This document shows, one piece after another, positions 50,504 to 59,708 of a DNA stretch of 64,000 nucleotides. Each line of letters begins with the position of its first letter. Positions within the stretch are counted from its first letter, which is position 1. The notes below the pieces were generated by a model. It was not told the DNA's origin and did not search any database. It saw only the letters and a program-made list of their open reading frames with translations. Source of the DNA: Prevotella sp. (GTDB lineage: Bacteria; Bacteroidota; Bacteroidia; Bacteroidales; Bacteroidaceae); NCBI GenBank assembly GCA_017471465.1, contig JAFUTI010000008.1, positions 1 to 64,000 of the forward strand, read 5' to 3'. Position numbers and translations under genes: made by a program.

Positions 50504-51950
50504 ATTTCTTTCGGAAGTAGCGTCCTATCACAGGAAGGCCACTGAGTGGCAGGTCACGCTTGATGATCAGTACCAGGAAACAGATGATGAGCAGGGTGTT
50601 GCCCGACAGCTGTGCCCATGCAGGCAGACTGGCCGTGAGATACATCATGAAGGTAAGGACAGCCGTTATGGCAACATAGACGATGATGTCCTTCATAGGA
50701 TAGGGAATGGGGTTTTTTATCTGGCCAACAACGTAGCTCAGCATCATCGCCGTGCCGTAACCTGCCACGCCGCCCCAGGCGCAGGCCCAGTAGCCGTACT
50801 CAGGGATGAACAGGATGTTGACGGCGAAGAGCACCAGGCAGCCGGCCAGTGAAAACCAGGCACCATAGATGGTCTTGTCGATAAGCTTGTACCAGAACGA
50901 CAGGTTGAAGTAGACACCCATCATAATCTCGGCTGCCATGACAACGGGCACCACGCCCAGTCCCTCGCGGTAGTCGGCACCGATGATATATTGCAAGACA
51001 GGCATCCAGCCGACGACACAGAGGAAGGCAAGCAGGGTGAAGATGAGGAAATACTTCATAGCCGCTGCATAGTATTCCGTCTTGTCGGCATCCTTCGACT
51101 TGGCAAAGACAATAGGCTCATAGGCGTAACGGAAAGCCTGCGTAATCATAGCCATAATCATGGCTATCTTCACGCACGACCCATAGATACCAAGCTGCAC
51201 GTTGGCTTCAGCCTGGTCAGGATAAACCAATGGGAAGATAATCTTGTCGGCTACCTGATTCAAGATACCGGCAATGCCGAGGATGAGGATGGGCCATGAG
51301 TAGCTGAGCATCTGGCGTAACAGCTGACTGTCGAACCGCCAATGGATGCGGAACAGGTCGGGGATGAAGAACAGCGTGATAAAGCCCGTGCAAAGCAGAT
51401 TGATGAAGAAGACGTAGAAGACGGACGTCTTGCCAAGAATGACAAACCAGAACACGTTTAGGAAGATGTTCAGGAAGATGAACAGCAACTTCAGCGAGGC
51501 AAAGCGGATAGCCCGCTTCTGGAAACGCAGGAAGCTGAAAGGAATGGCCTGCAGGGCGTCGAGGGCTACCACCACGCCCATCATCAGCAGGTAGTCGGGG
51601 TGGGCGGCATAGCCTATGGCACTGCTGACGGACGTTATAAAGCCGAAGAGCAACAGCAGGAAGACGGCAGTGAGTGAGGCGACGACAGCCATCGCTGTCG
51701 AGAACACCGTGTCGGGCTTGCTGCGGTCATCGTTAGCAAAGCGAAACAGCGTGGTCTCCATACCGAACGTCAACAGCACGAGTATGAGTGCCGTGTAGGC
51801 ATAGACGTTGGTACTCACACCATAGTCGCCCGAGTCCTTGGGCATATAGTGTGTGTAGAGTGGTACGAGCAGGTAGTTCAGGAATCTGCCTACTATACTT
51901 GACAGACCGTAGATGGCAGTGTCTTTAGCAAGAGATTTTAAGTTTGCCAT
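50502..51950 (-). CDS. Wzx-type polysaccharide flippase
   Basis: This 482-residue inner-membrane protein has about 14 hydrophobic helices, with the first cytoplasmic start (LAKDTAIYGLSSIVGRFLNY) typical of O-antigen and teichoic-acid flippases of the MATE-like fold. It moves lipid-linked glycan units across the inner membrane. No other glycan synthesis genes are next to it, so its substrate is unknown. It is followed 3 bases upstream by the SpmA/SpmB gene on the same strand. Confidence 0.9.
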   Translation of the reverse strand: MANLKSLAKDTAIYGLSSIVGRFLNYLLVPLYTHYMPKDSGDYGVSTNVYAYTALILVLLTFGMETTLFRFANDDRSKPDTVFSTAMAVVASLTAVFLLLLFGFITSVSSAIGYAAHPDYLLMMGVVVALDALQAIPFSFLRFQKRAIRFASLKLLFIFLNIFLNVFWFVILGKTSVFYVFFINLLCTGFITLFFIPDLFRIHWRFDSQLLRQMLSYSWPILILGIAGILNQVADKIIFPLVYPDQAEANVQLGIYGSCVKIAMIMAMITQAFRYAYEPIVFAKSKDADKTEYYAAAMKYFLIFTLLAFLCVVGWMPVLQYIIGADYREGLGVVPVVMAAEIMMGVYFNLSFWYKLIDKTIYGAWFSLAGCLVLFAVNILFIPEYGYWACAWGGVAGYGTAMMLSYVVGQIKNPIPYPMKDIIVYVAITAVLTFMMYLTASLPAWAQLSGNTLLIICFLVLIIKRDLPLSGLPVIGRYFRKK

Positions 51951-51953
51951 AAT

Positions 51954-53186
51954 TTATCCGAAGAACAAATAGCAAATAGCAATGGCAGAGATGATACCTG
52001 CAAGGTCGGCCAGCAGACCGCAGGCCACGGCATGACGCGTATAACGGATGCCGACACTACCGAAGTAGACGGCGAGGATGTAGAAAGTGGTGTCAGTGCT
52101 GCCTTGGAAGATACAACTGAGACGCCCTACGAACGAGTCGGCTCCGAAAGTGGTCATGGCATCGACCATCATGCCACGGGCGCCACTGCCTGAGAGCGGT
52201 TTCATCAGGGCCGTGGGCAGGGCTCCCACGAAATCACTGTTCATGCCCGTCATCTCAACGCCCCATTGGATGCCACTGATAAGCATGTCCATAGCTCCAG
52301 AGGCACGGAACACGCCGATGCCAACAAGGATGGCGATGAGATAGGGGATAATTCGCACGGCAGTGGAAAAGCCGTCCTTTGCACCTTCGATGAAAGCATC
52401 GTAGACGTTGACTTTTTTACGCATACCCGCCAGGATAAAACCTACAATAATACTCATCAACAGAATATTGGCTACGGTAGTGCTCACGCGGTTCATCATG
52501 TCGGGCGGTAACTGGGAAAAGCCCCAGATGACGGCAGCCACCAAAGCACAGGCGCCACCCAAGGTCAGTAACAGTGTGCGGCTCAGCAGATTAATGCGCT
52601 GGTAGAGCGACGTGACAATGATGCCGGCCAGTGTCGAGAAGAATGTGGCCAGGAGTATGGGGATAAAAACGTCTGTCGGCTGGGCGGCACCCATCTGTGC
52701 ACGGTAGACGAGAATGCTGACGGGGATAAGTGTGAGTCCGCTGGTGTTCAACACAAGGAACATGATCATGGTGTTCGACGCCGTGTCTTTTTTCGTGTTG
52801 AGTTCTTGCATCTGCTCCATCGCTTTCAGACCGAGCGGCGTGGCTGCATTGTCGAGTCCCAGCATGTTGGCAGCGATATTCATAAAGATACTGCCTGTGA
52901 CGGGATGCCCCTTGGGAATTTCCGGGAAGAGTTTGGTGAACACGGGCGACAACAGCCGAGCCAGCACATTTACGACACCACCACGCTCGCCAATCTTCAT
53001 TATGCCGAGCCAGAGGGCAAGAACGCCGGTAAGGCCCAACGATATTTCAAAGGCCGTCTTCGACGATGAGAACGTCGAGTCCATCATGGCCGGAAAGACG
53101 TCGAAATCGCCAAAAAATATAAGCTTCACCAATGCGATAACAAACGCGATGAGAAAAAAAGCTATCCAAATATAATTCAGTACCAT
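51954..53186 (-). CDS. SpmA-SpmB-like fused nucleoside-recognition (Gate-domain) transporter
   Basis: This 410-residue membrane protein has two nucleoside-recognition domains, the first with IFMNIAANMLGLDNAATPLG and the second with VGALPTALMKPLSGSGARGM. It thus joins what are two genes (spmA, spmB) in Firmicutes. The function in non-sporulating Bacteroidetes is unknown; the family includes transport-like proteins. The start at 53186 gives a clean first helix; 24 more codons would overlap a TACCTTTG promoter box (near 53197). Operon partner of the flippase (gap 3 bases). Confidence 0.88.
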   Translation of the reverse strand: MVLNYIWIAFFLIAFVIALVKLIFFGDFDVFPAMMDSTFSSSKTAFEISLGLTGVLALWLGIMKIGERGGVVNVLARLLSPVFTKLFPEIPKGHPVTGSIFMNIAANMLGLDNAATPLGLKAMEQMQELNTKKDTASNTMIMFLVLNTSGLTLIPVSILVYRAQMGAAQPTDVFIPILLATFFSTLAGIIVTSLYQRINLLSRTLLLTLGGACALVAAVIWGFSQLPPDMMNRVSTTVANILLMSIIVGFILAGMRKKVNVYDAFIEGAKDGFSTAVRIIPYLIAILVGIGVFRASGAMDMLISGIQWGVEMTGMNSDFVGALPTALMKPLSGSGARGMMVDAMTTFGADSFVGRLSCIFQGSTDTTFYILAVYFGSVGIRYTRHAVACGLLADLAGIISAIAICYLFFG

Positions 53187-53245
53187 AACAGTGTGCAAAG
53201 GTACGGCTTTTTTGTTGTAACAGCAAAAAAAACGGCGTAAAAAAA

Positions 53246-53272
53246 AGAGCGACTGCATCGCGCAGTCGCTCT
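53246..53272 (-). terminator. Terminator of the LruC lipoprotein gene 53313-55169
   Basis: AGAGCGACTGC (53246-53256) and GCAGTCGCTCT (53262-53272) form a perfect 11-bp stem with a 5-base loop. On the minus strand a T8 run follows. It sits 40 bases past the stop. Confidence 0.9.
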
Positions 53273-53312
53273 TCCATTTAGAAATGTTGTTATTTGAGTA
53301 TTTGATGTGTCA

Positions 53313-55169
53313 TTATTCTGAAACGATTGACCACCACTTCGACAGGTTCGGTTCGTTCGTCGTTGCCCACTGAACAAATGTCGGGTATTCATCCTTGATG
53401 CTGGTACGCTCGTCAAGCCAGTTGTAGTCGACAGTTACAGCCAGTTTCGTAGCGGGCTCACCCTGTACGGCGGTAAGCAACTGCCATACGTTGTTCTTAT
53501 AGACCTCAATCTTGATAGAGTTGGCTTCTTCAGCGTTGTTGATGCCACGACCAAGACGGAACTCTACGGGCTGCTTGTCGCGGGCATTGCCCTTCAGACC
53601 CTTGGCCTTGGCGTTGGTGTTAACCATGTAGTTCTGGTCTACACCGAACAACTTGTGAACCTCCCACTCATCATTACCGTCGATACGCAATTTCAGGGTA
53701 CCACCGGCAGCCTGCAGCTTGATGTAAGCATTTGAGGCATCATACTTCACGTCGAACACGACGTCGTTGAAGTCGAAGTCGCTGGCATCGTTGGCACTCA
53801 GGTCCTCAGCAATGATACGGAGGTCGTAGGGAGCTTCAACGCGCTTAGCCTCGGTCAGTGTAACAATCCAGTCAGAGAAGTAACCATCGCTCTTGCCTAC
53901 CTTCACCCATTCAGTAAGGCTCTTGTTGTTAACAGGCAGATAGCCCTGGGCAACGAGCTCGTTGATGCGCTTCAGGTTCAGCACGTGAGCCTTGTTGTTT
54001 GATGCACCCTGAACTTTCACATCCTTGAACACGAGAACATTATCCGAATAGACCTCGCTGATGGGCTTTTCACTGGCATTTGCCTCACCTGTCAGCGTAA
54101 TAGCATCCTCTGAAACGTAGAAGTTCTTGTTTGTGTTAAGCCAACCAATGGCTTCAGTACCTTTCAAGATATTCTGATATGCGGGGAGATAGTCGCCGAA
54201 AATCTTGTTGCCCCACTGATCCTCAGTATAGCTCTTAATCATAATGATATTCTCACCGTCCCAAGCATAGGCAGGAGCTGTGGGAGCTTGGCTATAGTCA
54301 GCATATACAACATTGCCGCTTCCGTCAGTAGCGTAGGCCTCAGCACCTTCTCTGATAGCCAAGTCGAAGCCCAGGAACGAACGGTTCCAGCTGTCGGTAA
54401 CATCTTCACCGAATTTGCCAACACTTTCCAGACTGTCTTTGTGTGCGACAGCCCATGCATCGATAACAGAGGCAGCTACCAAAGCAGCCTTGTTGTTGTG
54501 GTGCATGCTGCTACCCGTCTCGTGATAACCGAAGGCACCAGTATCGTTGATGTCGACCATCAGCATAATTTTATCGCTGTGATAGCTAACGTTGCCAGCC
54601 GCGATGTCTGAGCCATTGTCAAGCACATTGGCATAGACACTACAGTCACCATTGTTGAAGTTGTTGATATGGAGCGTGTCGTTAGCACCGACGGTCAGCA
54701 GGTTCATATTGGAGCTGTTATAAGTAGAACCATCTGCAGCAATGACTTGCTCTGTTGAGTTGCTTCCTGCAGATGTGCGGCCTTTATACACCTGCTGAAC
54801 AAAGAAGTTGTTCCATTGCGGATCTTCAAATGTCAAGTTGGGGTTTGCCTGGAAGTAAGCCTGAACGCGCAACTTCTGACCAGTTGTAAGCGTGTCGGGA
54901 ACCTGCCAGCCGCCAAAACCAGTGCTGTTCTTAACGTCAGCCCACTCATTGCCGTTGGCATTCTGTGCGCGGGTAGCATTAATTGTCGAACTGAAACCCC
55001 AAGTTTGGGTAGGGGCAACACTGCCACCAATGTAGCTCAGGAAAATCTGGTCGTACTTGGCCTTGTCAGCCTTTTCCTGTGTCCATTCCTCGAAATCATC
55101 GTTCGAGCAACTTGTGAATGCTGCCCCCATTGTCAAAGCAGCAATTCCCATCATCAAATACTTTTTCAT
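53313..55169 (-). CDS. LruC-domain lipoprotein
   Basis: This 618-residue protein begins with a lipoprotein signal (FTSCSND). A W-G-F motif (TQTWGFS) follows near residue 57, and the LruC domain core DFDFNDVVFDVKY near residues 468-480. It ends with a W-x-D-E-R segment and final W pairs (LSKWW). LruC domains are found in Ca-binding-like surface lipoproteins of Leptospira and Bacteroidetes. The variable middle part (residues 120-430) has no known fold. It has its own promoter (55220-55251) and is the last gene of the minus-strand cluster. Confidence 0.85.
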   Translation of the reverse strand: MKKYLMMGIAALTMGAAFTSCSNDDFEEWTQEKADKAKYDQIFLSYIGGSVAPTQTWGFSSTINATRAQNANGNEWADVKNSTGFGGWQVPDTLTTGQKLRVQAYFQANPNLTFEDPQWNNFFVQQVYKGRTSAGSNSTEQVIAADGSTYNSSNMNLLTVGANDTLHINNFNNGDCSVYANVLDNGSDIAAGNVSYHSDKIMLMVDINDTGAFGYHETGSSMHHNNKAALVAASVIDAWAVAHKDSLESVGKFGEDVTDSWNRSFLGFDLAIREGAEAYATDGSGNVVYADYSQAPTAPAYAWDGENIIMIKSYTEDQWGNKIFGDYLPAYQNILKGTEAIGWLNTNKNFYVSEDAITLTGEANASEKPISEVYSDNVLVFKDVKVQGASNNKAHVLNLKRINELVAQGYLPVNNKSLTEWVKVGKSDGYFSDWIVTLTEAKRVEAPYDLRIIAEDLSANDASDFDFNDVVFDVKYDASNAYIKLQAAGGTLKLRIDGNDEWEVHKLFGVDQNYMVNTNAKAKGLKGNARDKQPVEFRLGRGINNAEEANSIKIEVYKNNVWQLLTAVQGEPATKLAVTVDYNWLDERTSIKDEYPTFVQWATTNEPNLSKWWSIVSE

Positions 55170-55219
55170 TTCGCCTAATTATTAATAATACTTTAAGTGT
55201 TAAATTTACAATTGCGGTG

Positions 55220-55251
55220 CAAAGATAGTGATTTTCTTCGAAAGCGCCAAG
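55220..55251 (-). promoter_or_regulatory. Promoter of the last LruC gene
   Basis: CTTG (complement 55248-55251), 20 bases, TATCTTTG (complement 55220-55227), in the 132-base gap between two LruC genes. Confidence 0.7.
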
Positions 55252-55301
55252 AAAAAGTTCAAAACAAAAACAAAAAGATACGTAAACGATTACTTATCGC
55301 G

Positions 55302-57416
55302 TTACTCATACCAATCGGAGGCTACGCTCGGGTCGCTGACATAGTCGTTGAAACTCTTTGCATACCTTGTTCCGTTATAGATATCGCTGATATTCTTGCG
55401 CTCGTTGCACCATTCATAGGTGGGTTTCACCTGAATCTTGCTGGCAGGTTCGCCAGTATGGGCGGTGATTTCCATCCATACGCCACGCTTCTGAACCATC
55501 ACCTTAACGTCGTTGGCACTGTTGAAGGTGCCAGTCAGCGTCTTCACAACGTCTGGTTTACCGTTGACACCGTTTCTGGCATTGGTGTTGACCATCACGT
55601 TCGTTGCAACGTTGTACATGTTGTGAACCTCGTAGTCGGTATAGCTAGTGTCATCTGCACCACTCCATCCAATGGTCAGCGGCAGTGTGCCACCGGCTGC
55701 CTTCAACTTAATCTGCGCTTTGGTCTTTGCGCTGTTGATGCGAACGTCGAAGACGGCATCGTTGAAGTCGAAGTCGGTACGGGTCTGAACACTCAGGTCC
55801 TCAACAATAATTCTTACCCAATCGCTCCAGGTGTCGTCATCGACAGGCGGCGTGGTGTCGCCACTGAATCCTGGCGTACAGCCCTTGACACCCAGTTCGA
55901 AGTCGGTGTCAGCAGGGATAATTTCTGTTGTGCCTTTGTCGATAACTGCCACATTGCCATTGCCGGTTGCATTGGCCACGATATTCTTGAACTTGTATTC
56001 TGCAATGGAAAGCGAGTAGTTGTACTCATCGCTGGGATCTGTCTGGTGGTAGCCGTTGCCATCGGGGACGTTATCCCATGTATGGGAATATACATAGAGA
56101 TTGTTGGCAAAATAACCGCCTTGATCAGGATGGTCCTGCTGCCAGTTCAAAAACTCAATCTTATCCTCGATACTCAGAACAGCATAACCGTCAGATGTAG
56201 GTCCTGCCCAGCTAGTGCCGTTGTTATAGAGGGTATTACACTTCACAAGAGCACCGGCTGCTAGACCAACGGTAGTAGGATCACTTGTGCCGTCCTCACT
56301 GCCGCTGAACATCAGCTGACCGCCAACGATAAGCGCTGAGCCCATGACACCCTCGTAATTGCGGATGCGGGCATTGTGCTGGACATAGAACTGACAGGCA
56401 TTGAAGATGCGAGCATTGGCCGTGCTGCTGTCATAGATGCCGAAATGGTCGATGTTGGCAAGATGGTGGTTATAGAAGTTGCTCTCCTGAGCACCGCCAT
56501 GATACTCATTGACGAGGAAATCACCGTAGTTATAGAACTTTCCGAAGTTGTTGTTGAAGACAGCCACGTCGATAGTGCCGCCGTTGTAGTTCTCACGTCC
56601 CGCGGCATTACCGTTGTTCACCTCTACTTTTCCCGCGCCTGTCAGCTTTCCGCCGCGAAGTACAACGAGCTGAGCCTGGTTGACCATGTTCAGCGTCTTA
56701 CCACTGGCGACGTTCACCGTACCGCCATCAGCAATAATAATTCTGCCGAGACTGCCAATGCGCTGGTCCTCGGTGATGTTCCATGTGCCGGTGACGACAA
56801 TGGTGCGCTCAGCACCGCTATGCGTGCTACCGTCGATGAGCCCTTCAGAGCCAGCTACGCTGATGCCACCGTTCCATGTGTCGGTAATCTTGTAGTTAAG
56901 GACATAGTTTTCATCGGCATTGTATACAAACAGGTCATCAAAATGTTCCCATCCAGCAGCTTTGGCAGCAGCCACCTGTGCGTTCCAGTTATATGAATAA
57001 TCGGCCGACGGGAAAGCAGCCTCAAACTCTGTGTACCATGTCGCATAGGGTTCGCTGTATGTTCCCGCCTTGCGGCTATAAGAGCTATTGTCGTAGTTAT
57101 GGGCAACATTAGTGTTGCTGGGCTCCTTGGCCGTTGTCAGGTAGTCTGTCACCCATGTTCCGTCGTAGGGAGCGTTCAGTATGGGAACGGCCGGTGTCGC
57201 AAACGAGCGGGTGATGCCACGAGCCGTGCTAACCGACGCGTCAAAGCCCCAGTTGTGGTTGCTGGCGGGCTGACCGAATGTCTCGATAAACATGGTGTTA
57301 TAGGTGTTGTTCACCTCATCGGTCGGTGTGTAGTCGTCGAAGTCGTGCGAACAGCTTGTGAAAGCAAGACCCAGGCCAACGGTCGCTACACCTATTATAT
57401 TATATAATTGCTTCAT
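55302..57416 (-). CDS. LruC-domain lipoprotein with a beta-helix-like middle
   Basis: This 704-residue protein has a lipoprotein signal (AFTSCSHDF) and the W-G-F motif (NHNWGFD) near residue 58. The LruC core DFDFNDAVFDVRI lies near residues 558-570. The middle (residues about 200-400) has short strand repeats rich in G, N and V (GGTVNVASGKTLNMVNQA; GGKLTGAGKVEVNNGN), as in beta-helix adhesins. It ends with EWCNERKNISDIYN, a motif shared with the sister proteins. It directly follows the InlB-repeat gene in the operon (gap 12 bases). Confidence 0.85.
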   Translation of the reverse strand: MKQLYNIIGVATVGLGLAFTSCSHDFDDYTPTDEVNNTYNTMFIETFGQPASNHNWGFDASVSTARGITRSFATPAVPILNAPYDGTWVTDYLTTAKEPSNTNVAHNYDNSSYSRKAGTYSEPYATWYTEFEAAFPSADYSYNWNAQVAAAKAAGWEHFDDLFVYNADENYVLNYKITDTWNGGISVAGSEGLIDGSTHSGAERTIVVTGTWNITEDQRIGSLGRIIIADGGTVNVASGKTLNMVNQAQLVVLRGGKLTGAGKVEVNNGNAAGRENYNGGTIDVAVFNNNFGKFYNYGDFLVNEYHGGAQESNFYNHHLANIDHFGIYDSSTANARIFNACQFYVQHNARIRNYEGVMGSALIVGGQLMFSGSEDGTSDPTTVGLAAGALVKCNTLYNNGTSWAGPTSDGYAVLSIEDKIEFLNWQQDHPDQGGYFANNLYVYSHTWDNVPDGNGYHQTDPSDEYNYSLSIAEYKFKNIVANATGNGNVAVIDKGTTEIIPADTDFELGVKGCTPGFSGDTTPPVDDDTWSDWVRIIVEDLSVQTRTDFDFNDAVFDVRINSAKTKAQIKLKAAGGTLPLTIGWSGADDTSYTDYEVHNMYNVATNVMVNTNARNGVNGKPDVVKTLTGTFNSANDVKVMVQKRGVWMEITAHTGEPASKIQVKPTYEWCNERKNISDIYNGTRYAKSFNDYVSDPSVASDWYE

Positions 57417-57428
57417 ATCTGTTATTGA

Positions 57429-59678
57429 TTATTTGATAAATACCTTTTTGCCATTAACAATGTAGAGTCCCTTACCGGGATTATCCACGCGTACGCCACG
57501 GAGGTTGTAGATGACGCCATCTGCCTCCTTATCGTTAGCGGTTGCTTCGATTGGCGTCGTGTCATCCTCGAAGTCGAAAGTCAGTTCACGGGCGCTGGCA
57601 CTAACCTGCAAGTAAGACTTGCCTGCGGGTACGGTAGCCTCACGACCGTATGTGTCGGCAAACTTCACGACACCATTCTTCACGACCAACACGTATTTAT
57701 TGGCTGCATTGATTGTCACGGAGCCACTGGTGACACCTACCAGCAGGTTATTGCTGTAGGCAGTGCCCGACTCCATCTCCTCGACAGAAGCGCTGGCATT
57801 GGCACTCCCTTTCAGTACAAGGCCTGTGCCGGCAGCGATATTGCCGATCACCTGTTGCAGTGTGACGTTGTTACCGTTCTTAAACTTGGCGATGTATGCC
57901 TTCACAGCCTCGTTGCCAGTAAAGTACAGGGCCTTCGTTGAACAGAAGGTGGCATAGCCTGAAGCGCCAACGGCAACAGAAGTGTACACCTTGTCCTTGT
58001 CAAATGAACCTGTGATGACGACGTCCTGAGCAGGCATCGTGGCAGGAACATTCTGCCAACCTGAGAAGGTGAAGCCCTCCTTCGTCGGTTCGGCCTTCGG
58101 AGTGATAGCCGTACCGTAAGCCACTGTCTCAGGTGTGCCATAGACCTCGCCGTCGACCATATATGTCAGCGTGTAGCTGTTGACAGTGAACACGGCTGTC
58201 ACCGTCAAGTCGGTTTGCGGCATCTTACCATCTGTCGGCATGCCAGTCCATCCAGAGAAAGTGTAACCTTCTTTCGAAGGAGTAGGAAGGATATCAGAAA
58301 GGCTGGCTCCTTCTGCCACACTTTGTGTCGTTGATGTACCGTCAACAGAAATGGTTAGCGTATGAGTAGGAGTAACAACAATTTCCCCATCGTTATGTAA
58401 CCACTGAATGTCTGTGACGGTGAAATTATAACCAGTAAGGTTCCTTGTCTGGTTATTCTTCAATTGGTTAAGCATATCTTGGCTGATAACGGCATCAATA
58501 TAGCCGTCTTCCGCCGATGTCCACTGGGCAGTGAGAGCAGTATTACCCCAGTTGGGAACTTGCATATCGTTAAGCTGGACGTTGAAGTAGTTGTTCTCAC
58601 TATTCATACTGCCTTTGATACGAATAATATCGCCGACCTTAGCATTGGCAAAGTTAGCTGTGGAATACTCAATACGATTATCCCACCAGTCGATGGCTTT
58701 TGACGAGGGACCCCATATAGACGTAACAGTCGTTGTACTGCTAACAACAATTTTGAAAACAGCACTGACAGTCACGTTACTGGCTGGCATCACAAACTGA
58801 TTGTTATTGACCTGAACGGATTGGTTGTTGGCATCTTTCACTGTGACACCTACTAGTTCATAGCCTGCAGGAGGATTGCCAGGAGTGATTGTGATAGTCT
58901 CGCCAATATGCGCTGTCGTTGAACTGACAGAAACACCGTCGCCAGCTGTCACTGTGTAATCAATGACATTGAAAGTGGCCGATACTGTGACGGCTCTGCC
59001 TGGCATAGTGAAAGTACGCGTATTGCCACTACCACCAAGTGTAACAGAATTGTTGGCTGCATCAACAACACTAACGGTGCCCACCTCATATCCGGCAGAA
59101 GGGGTTAGTGTCAGCGTCACCGTCTTGCCTTCTTCCTGTCTGCTAGGACTGGCTGTAACGGTTCCCCCCGTCAGGTTAGAAGGCAGGTTGACTGCAAACT
59201 TTTCTACAGTTGCAGCATCAGTTGTGTATGTGATGCGATCAATTGTGTACATGCCATCAGTATCAATAAACAAACCATGTGTCTGGAAAACGCTGACGGT
59301 TGTTGCCGTACATACAAACTCAAAATACTCGTTGTTGAAAGAATAACCCTGACTATTGTCAGACCAAGTGTACCATGAAATATCCACTTTATTCCAGTTC
59401 TCAAAGCCCGGATCGACCCATGATATCGAATTCCAAGAGCTGACGCCGCCGCAGATATAAAGTTTCCAGCCATTAGCATTTATATTACTCACATAAATGC
59501 GGAAAACAGAACCTTCTGCCATATCACTGAACTCAGTGTTGGCAGCCACGAAGTTGTCATATTGGTAATTGTAATTGCCTTGGAATTCTACTTCTCGCTC
59601 ACCAGCCTTCACACTGTTCACTCCCATGAGCAACAAAGCTGCCACGAGAAACATTCTGAAAATATTCTTTGTCTTCAT
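57429..59678 (-). CDS. InlB-repeat surface protein with T9SS-like tail
   Basis: This 749-residue secreted protein has a signal peptide (about residues 1-25), a jellyroll-like N-terminal domain and several repeats. Two are divergent InlB B-type (GGTVTASPSRQEEGKTVTLT), and at least two are Listeria-Bacteroides type (YMVDGEVYGTPETVAYGTAI, KEGFTFSGWQNVP). The C-terminus (VIYNLRGVRVDNPGKGLYIV then NGKKV) is a classical type A sorting-like tail. It is flanked by LruC genes on the same strand with gaps of 12 and 30 bases, so it is co-transcribed. The function is probably adhesion. The start at 59678 gives the signal peptide directly. Confidence 0.85.
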   Translation of the reverse strand: MKTKNIFRMFLVAALLLMGVNSVKAGEREVEFQGNYNYQYDNFVAANTEFSDMAEGSVFRIYVSNINANGWKLYICGGVSSWNSISWVDPGFENWNKVDISWYTWSDNSQGYSFNNEYFEFVCTATTVSVFQTHGLFIDTDGMYTIDRITYTTDAATVEKFAVNLPSNLTGGTVTASPSRQEEGKTVTLTLTPSAGYEVGTVSVVDAANNSVTLGGSGNTRTFTMPGRAVTVSATFNVIDYTVTAGDGVSVSSTTAHIGETITITPGNPPAGYELVGVTVKDANNQSVQVNNNQFVMPASNVTVSAVFKIVVSSTTTVTSIWGPSSKAIDWWDNRIEYSTANFANAKVGDIIRIKGSMNSENNYFNVQLNDMQVPNWGNTALTAQWTSAEDGYIDAVISQDMLNQLKNNQTRNLTGYNFTVTDIQWLHNDGEIVVTPTHTLTISVDGTSTTQSVAEGASLSDILPTPSKEGYTFSGWTGMPTDGKMPQTDLTVTAVFTVNSYTLTYMVDGEVYGTPETVAYGTAITPKAEPTKEGFTFSGWQNVPATMPAQDVVITGSFDKDKVYTSVAVGASGYATFCSTKALYFTGNEAVKAYIAKFKNGNNVTLQQVIGNIAAGTGLVLKGSANASASVEEMESGTAYSNNLLVGVTSGSVTINAANKYVLVVKNGVVKFADTYGREATVPAGKSYLQVSASARELTFDFEDDTTPIEATANDKEADGVIYNLRGVRVDNPGKGLYIVNGKKVFIK

Positions 59679-59708
59679 AATCGTAGTTCTCATTTTAGGA
59701 GTTAAACA

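Noticed and set aside
55197-56264. 355-codon + strand frame opposite the LruC gene 55302-57416
   Set aside because: It is antisense to a clear lipoprotein, full of V, I and C, and lacks any domain.
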